In this document: in pieces, positions 8,360 through 11,064 of the stretch
How the letters are laid out: each line of letters begins with the position of its first letter
Position numbering within the stretch: position 1 is the stretch's first letter
Assembly (NCBI GenBank): GCA_963966275.1
Contig: CAWZYQ010000132.1
Location: 1 to 11,064 of the forward strand
DNA: 11,064 nucleotides
Origin: UBA10427 sp003500135
GTDB taxonomy: Bacteria > Bacteroidota > Bacteroidia > Cytophagales > Cyclobacteriaceae
Direction: 5' to 3'
Notes under the pieces: generated by a model
What the model saw: only the letters and a program-made list of their open reading frames with translations
Databases searched by the model: none
Told to the model about the DNA's origin: nothing
Position numbers and translations under genes: made by a program

Positions 8360-8953
8360 ATGCGCAAAGTTAGTATTTTCTTCTTGTTGACCTTATTTGC
8401 CTCCGCCTTTTGGTGGACAGCCTGCAAAAAAACAGCTCAACGTCAAAAAGTATCCACCGACTCACTACATCAGCAGCTACAGGTAATGAACGATAGTGTG
8501 GCAAATGCATGGCAGGAAATGATTGCCGATGATGATGAAAAGCATGCGTTTATGAAAAGATTGCTTTTAGAGGTGGCCTACACCGGTAATTTCGATTCGG
8601 CCGAATACAAGGCATACATGCAAAAGATCAAAACACTACAGGATATGCGCTACACACAGCTCGGACTGGTGGATTCCGATGGGATTGACCGATACGATTC
8701 TGCTACGTTAACCTTAACTCGACAGCTGACCGAATATGCGGAGGGGCATCCTGAATACGAAAAATTTGGCTTGATGAAAGAGCTGGTTGAGGATATCAAT
8801 GCCAAAAACGGTATGATATTGCTGCAACGCGTTCATTATGATGGCTTTGTAAAAGACCGTAATGCATTTATCGAAGCCAACCGGGATCTGCTCGACCCGA
8901 AAAATGCACGGTATGGATTAAAAAAGTTACCGATATTTGAATTGCCTTCATAA
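8360..8953 (+). CDS. Predicted lipoprotein with LemA-like C-terminal half
   Basis: A 197-residue exported protein. The N-terminus is a signal peptide (MRKVSIFFLLTLFASAFWWT) with a lipobox-like site ACKK; Cys22 would be lipidated. Trp at -3 makes the lipobox atypical, but Ala at -1 fits. The mature part is almost wholly helical and charged. From memory, residues 127-168 (AEGHPEYEKF to FVKDRN) line up without gaps to the LemA signature region (AEAYPDLKAN to AVREYN), and the earlier segment VANAWQEM resembles the LemA 'AW.QV' helix. LemA proteins are membrane-anchored helical-bundle proteins of unclear function. This assignment is an inference from weak similarity; the safe call is a lipoprotein of unknown function. 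Lys at +2 and +3 with no acidic residues gives no support for surface export by the Bacteroidota lipoprotein export signal. Confidence 0.8.
   Translation: MRKVSIFFLLTLFASAFWWTACKKTAQRQKVSTDSLHQQLQVMNDSVANAWQEMIADDDEKHAFMKRLLLEVAYTGNFDSAEYKAYMQKIKTLQDMRYTQLGLVDSDGIDRYDSATLTLTRQLTEYAEGHPEYEKFGLMKELVEDINAKNGMILLQRVHYDGFVKDRNAFIEANRDLLDPKNARYGLKKLPIFELPS
8365..8372 (-). promoter_or_regulatory. Putative -7 promoter box (TAACTTTG) for the small membrane protein gene
   Basis: On the minus strand the octamer reads TAACTTTG, a full match to the Bacteroidota -7 consensus TAnnTTTG and identical to the box before the purF-like gene. It lies 26 bases before the ATG at 8338, a suitable distance, and falls inside codons 2-5 of the divergent lipoprotein gene. 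I see no good TTG-type -33 element upstream, so the call rests on the -7 box and its position. Confidence 0.4.
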
Positions 8954-9045
8954 TATTATTAATGCCCAAAACTTTGGTTAACTGGCCCTAATGTGGGTTT
9001 TTGTCGAAAAATAGAAAAATGTCGTTTTCTTAACCAATCAAATTC

Positions 9046-9088
9046 TTCACATAGCCATTACAATGTATTAACTTTGCATTTTAAGGGG
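9046..9088 (+). promoter_or_regulatory. Predicted promoter and ribosome binding site of the purF-like gene
   Basis: The -7 box TAACTTTG (9069-9076) fully matches the Bacteroidota consensus TAnnTTTG. A weak -33 candidate, TTCA (9046-9049), lies 19 bases upstream, the usual spacing. Transcription would start near 9082. A purine-rich AAGGGG (9083-9088) lies 8 bases before the ATG and may act as a Shine-Dalgarno site, which is unusual for this window. If transcription starts near 9082 the leader is only about 15 bases, leaving no room for a riboswitch downstream of this promoter. Confidence 0.55.
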
Positions 9089-9096
9089 AATTTAGT

Positions 9097-10983
9097 ATGA
9101 GCGATTTTATCAAGCACGAGTGTGGTATTGCTTTCATCAGATTGCGTAAGCCACTGCAGTACTACATCGACAAATATGGCAGCCATTCCTGGGCCATGAA
9201 AAAGTTATACCTGCTAATGGAAAAGCAACATAACCGCGGTCAGGACGGCGCCGGAGTGGTTAATGTTAAAATCAATACCGAACCGGGTGTACGCTATATC
9301 AGCCGGTACCGCAGCATCGACGCCAAGCCTATCCAATCGATTTTTGAAAAGATCAGCAAGAAATACAAGAAGGCAAGGAAAAGCTTTGCAGATGAATACC
9401 ACAACGCCAGGTGGCTCAAAAGCAATGTAGCTTTTACCGGCGAAGTGTGGCTGGGGCATTTGCGCTATGGCACCCATGGCAGCAACACCCTGGAGCAATG
9501 CCACCCCATGCTCAGGCAAAATAACTGGCGCAGCAGGAACCTCGCCGTAGCCGGTAACTTCAATATGACCAATGTGGACGACCTCTTCGATGTGCTGGTC
9601 AACCTGGGGCAAAGCCCGAAAGAAAAGACGGATACCGTTACAGTCATGGAAAAGATCGGCCACTTCCTCGACCTGGAGGTGCAGGAGCTTTTCGATAAAT
9701 ATAAAGGTGACTACACTAAACAGGAGGTCAGCGAAATCATTGAAACCGAGCTCGACCTGGGGCGTGTTTTGCAACGCTCATGCAAAGATTTTGATGGCGG
9801 TTATGCCATGGCCGGGATCACCGGCAATGGATCCAGTTTTGTAGTGCGGGACCCTGCCGGAATAAGGCCGGCTTACTACTATGCCGATGAAGAGGTAATC
9901 GTGGTAGCCTCGGAAAAACCGCCAATTAAGACTGCTTTTGGCATTGAGTTCAACGAAATAAACGAAATAAAGCCAGGCCACGGATTGATCGTCAACAAAG
10001 CAGGTGATTATGCGGAACGCAAAATACTGGAACCGCTGGAAAAGAAATCGTGTAGCTTCGAAAGGATTTATTTCAGCCGCGGCTCCGACCCGGATATCTA
10101 TCAGGAGCGCAAAATGCTTGGAAAGCTTTTGGTGCCCAAAATCCTGGAGTCGATCAACTTCGACCTGAAAAACAGTGTGTTCTCATACATCCCCAATACG
10201 GCAGAGACGGCCTTTTTAGGTATGGTGCAGGGCCTGGAAGAGTATCTGGCCAAAAAGCGCAAGGAGTACCTGCTCGATGGTAAACCCACACTCGACAAGC
10301 CTGAAGACATCCTCGATTTCAGGCCTCGCGTAGAAAAACTTGTCACCAAGGATGTGAAAATGCGCACGTTCATTACCGACGACGAACACAGGGATGATAT
10401 GGTGGCACACGTCTACGATACCACCTATGAGGTGATCCGAAAAAAAGTAGATACCATTGTGGTACTCGACGATTCCATTGTACGCGGGACTACCCTGGAG
10501 AAAAGTATCCTTCGTTTGCTCGACACCATCGACCCTAAAAAGATCGTTATTGTATCCTCAGCGCCTCAGATCCGCTTCCCGGATTGCTATGGCATCGACA
10601 TGTCTAAATTCAAGGACTTTGTGGCCTTCCGTGCCGTGTTAAGTTTGATAAAGAAAAAGGGCATGGAAACCCTTTTGGATGAGGTGTACGAAAAATGCCG
10701 AGCCAGCGAAAATGATGAAGTGCCGGTGAACCATGTAAAGGAGATCTTTGAGCCATTCACCTACGAGGAAGTGTCTAACGAAATTGCAAGGATCGTCACA
10801 CCTGACGATATCGAAGCAGAGGTGCAGGTGGTGTATCAAACCGTGGACAACCTGCACAAAGCATGTCCGATGCACCTCGGCGACTGGTACTTTACCGGAA
10901 ATTACCCGACACCGGGCGGCAACCGGGTGGTGAATAAAGCCTTTGTCAACTTTATGGAAGGCAAGCTGGTAAGAGCGTATTAG
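9097..10983 (+). CDS. purF: Long-form amidophosphoribosyltransferase (PurF-like), class II glutamine amidotransferase
   Basis: Canonical PurF makes 5-phosphoribosylamine from PRPP and glutamine, the first step of purine synthesis. The N-terminal Ntn glutaminase domain has nucleophile Cys9 (HECGIAF) after an eight-residue propeptide, then QHNRGQDGAG and GHLRYGTHGSN with Arg123. The phosphoribosyltransferase domain has IYFSRGSDP, MRTFI, the PRPP loop VLDDSIVRGTT (456-466), APQIRFPDCYGIDM, and a C-terminal YFTGNYPT. At 628 residues it is well above the usual 470-505; extra sequence lies at about 65-115, 180-225 and 375-415. The canonical AHNGN oxyanion motif reads AVAGN (150-154) here, and the usual CxxC before the FTG motif has only its first Cys. 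Bacteroidota often carry such a long form besides a normal PurF, so this may be a paralogue with a changed role. Transcribed from its own promoter. Confidence 0.88.
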   Translation: MSDFIKHECGIAFIRLRKPLQYYIDKYGSHSWAMKKLYLLMEKQHNRGQDGAGVVNVKINTEPGVRYISRYRSIDAKPIQSIFEKISKKYKKARKSFADEYHNARWLKSNVAFTGEVWLGHLRYGTHGSNTLEQCHPMLRQNNWRSRNLAVAGNFNMTNVDDLFDVLVNLGQSPKEKTDTVTVMEKIGHFLDLEVQELFDKYKGDYTKQEVSEIIETELDLGRVLQRSCKDFDGGYAMAGITGNGSSFVVRDPAGIRPAYYYADEEVIVVASEKPPIKTAFGIEFNEINEIKPGHGLIVNKAGDYAERKILEPLEKKSCSFERIYFSRGSDPDIYQERKMLGKLLVPKILESINFDLKNSVFSYIPNTAETAFLGMVQGLEEYLAKKRKEYLLDGKPTLDKPEDILDFRPRVEKLVTKDVKMRTFITDDEHRDDMVAHVYDTTYEVIRKKVDTIVVLDDSIVRGTTLEKSILRLLDTIDPKKIVIVSSAPQIRFPDCYGIDMSKFKDFVAFRAVLSLIKKKGMETLLDEVYEKCRASENDEVPVNHVKEIFEPFTYEEVSNEIARIVTPDDIEAEVQVVYQTVDNLHKACPMHLGDWYFTGNYPTPGGNRVVNKAFVNFMEGKLVRAY

Positions 10984-11064
10984 TTTAAAGTTTAAAGTTT
11001 AAAGTTTAAAGTTTAAAGTTTAAAGTTTAAAGTTTAAAGCTTAAAGCTTAAAGTTTAAAGCTTA
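10983..11064 (+). repeat. Heptanucleotide tandem array (GTTTAAA)n, continuing past the window
   Basis: Eleven full units of seven bases plus five bases of a twelfth are visible. Units 1-8 (10983-11038) are exact GTTTAAA; units 9 and 10 are GCTTAAA; unit 11 is GTTTAAA; the last begins GCTTA. The first G is the third base of the purF-like TAG stop codon. Because seven is not a multiple of three, stop codons recur in all frames. The core TTTAAA is self-complementary. The end of the array and its function cannot be seen here. Confidence 0.97.

Noticed and set aside
8983..9003. Possible terminator after the lipoprotein gene (GCCC, short loop, GGG, T run)
   Set aside because: The stem is only three or four pairs, so the T run after GGG is probably chance.
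9214..9774. 186-residue open frame antisense to the purF-like gene
   Set aside because: It lies entirely opposite conserved PurF-family sequence and shows no coherent domain pattern or promoter.
10983..11064. CRISPR array or origin iterons
   Set aside because: Units are 7 bases, contiguous and without spacers, and no cas, rep or dnaA-box context is present.

Overview
The window looks like chromosomal DNA from a Bacteroidota bacterium, most likely of the Cytophagales type. The evidence is a large protease ending in a type IX secretion (T9SS) C-terminal sorting domain, a seven-helix membrane AraC regulator, the long Bacteroidota form of PurF, few Shine-Dalgarno sites, and Bacteroidota-style -7 promoter boxes (TAnnTTTG). 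The order is a judgement from gene style; no rRNA or tRNA is present to confirm it. I see no mobile element, CRISPR array, prophage or tRNA. Coding density is high: the longest gene-free stretch is 143 bases (8954-9096), so there is no 300-base empty region to describe.

Layout, left to right. (1) 2-3829 (+): a 5'-truncated S8 subtilisin-like serine protease with three tandem Ig-like/PKD-like modules and a T9SS sorting tail. (2) 3830-5101 (+): cinA, whose ATG directly follows the protease stop codon. (3) 5137-6468 (+): the E2 acyltransferase of a 2-oxo acid dehydrogenase complex. These three genes probably form one transcription unit, closed by a strong intrinsic terminator at 6482-6514. (4) 6594-7739 (+): an AraC-type regulator with seven predicted membrane helices. 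(5) 7796-8338 (-): a small membrane protein of unknown function, convergent with the regulator. (6) 8360-8953 (+): a lipoprotein divergent from gene 5 with only 21 bases between start codons; its C-terminal half resembles LemA. (7) 9097-10983 (+): a long PurF-like amidophosphoribosyltransferase with its own promoter. (8) 10983-11064: a heptanucleotide tandem array that starts on the last base of the purF stop codon and runs off the window.

The functions are mostly housekeeping (nucleotide and pyridine-nucleotide metabolism, 2-oxo acid oxidation) plus envelope proteins; no single pathway links them. I do not find a clearly new multi-gene system. The points most worth checking are the LemA-like lipoprotein beside an unknown membrane protein, the altered glutaminase motif in the PurF-like protein, the regular three-module architecture of the protease, and the heptamer array.
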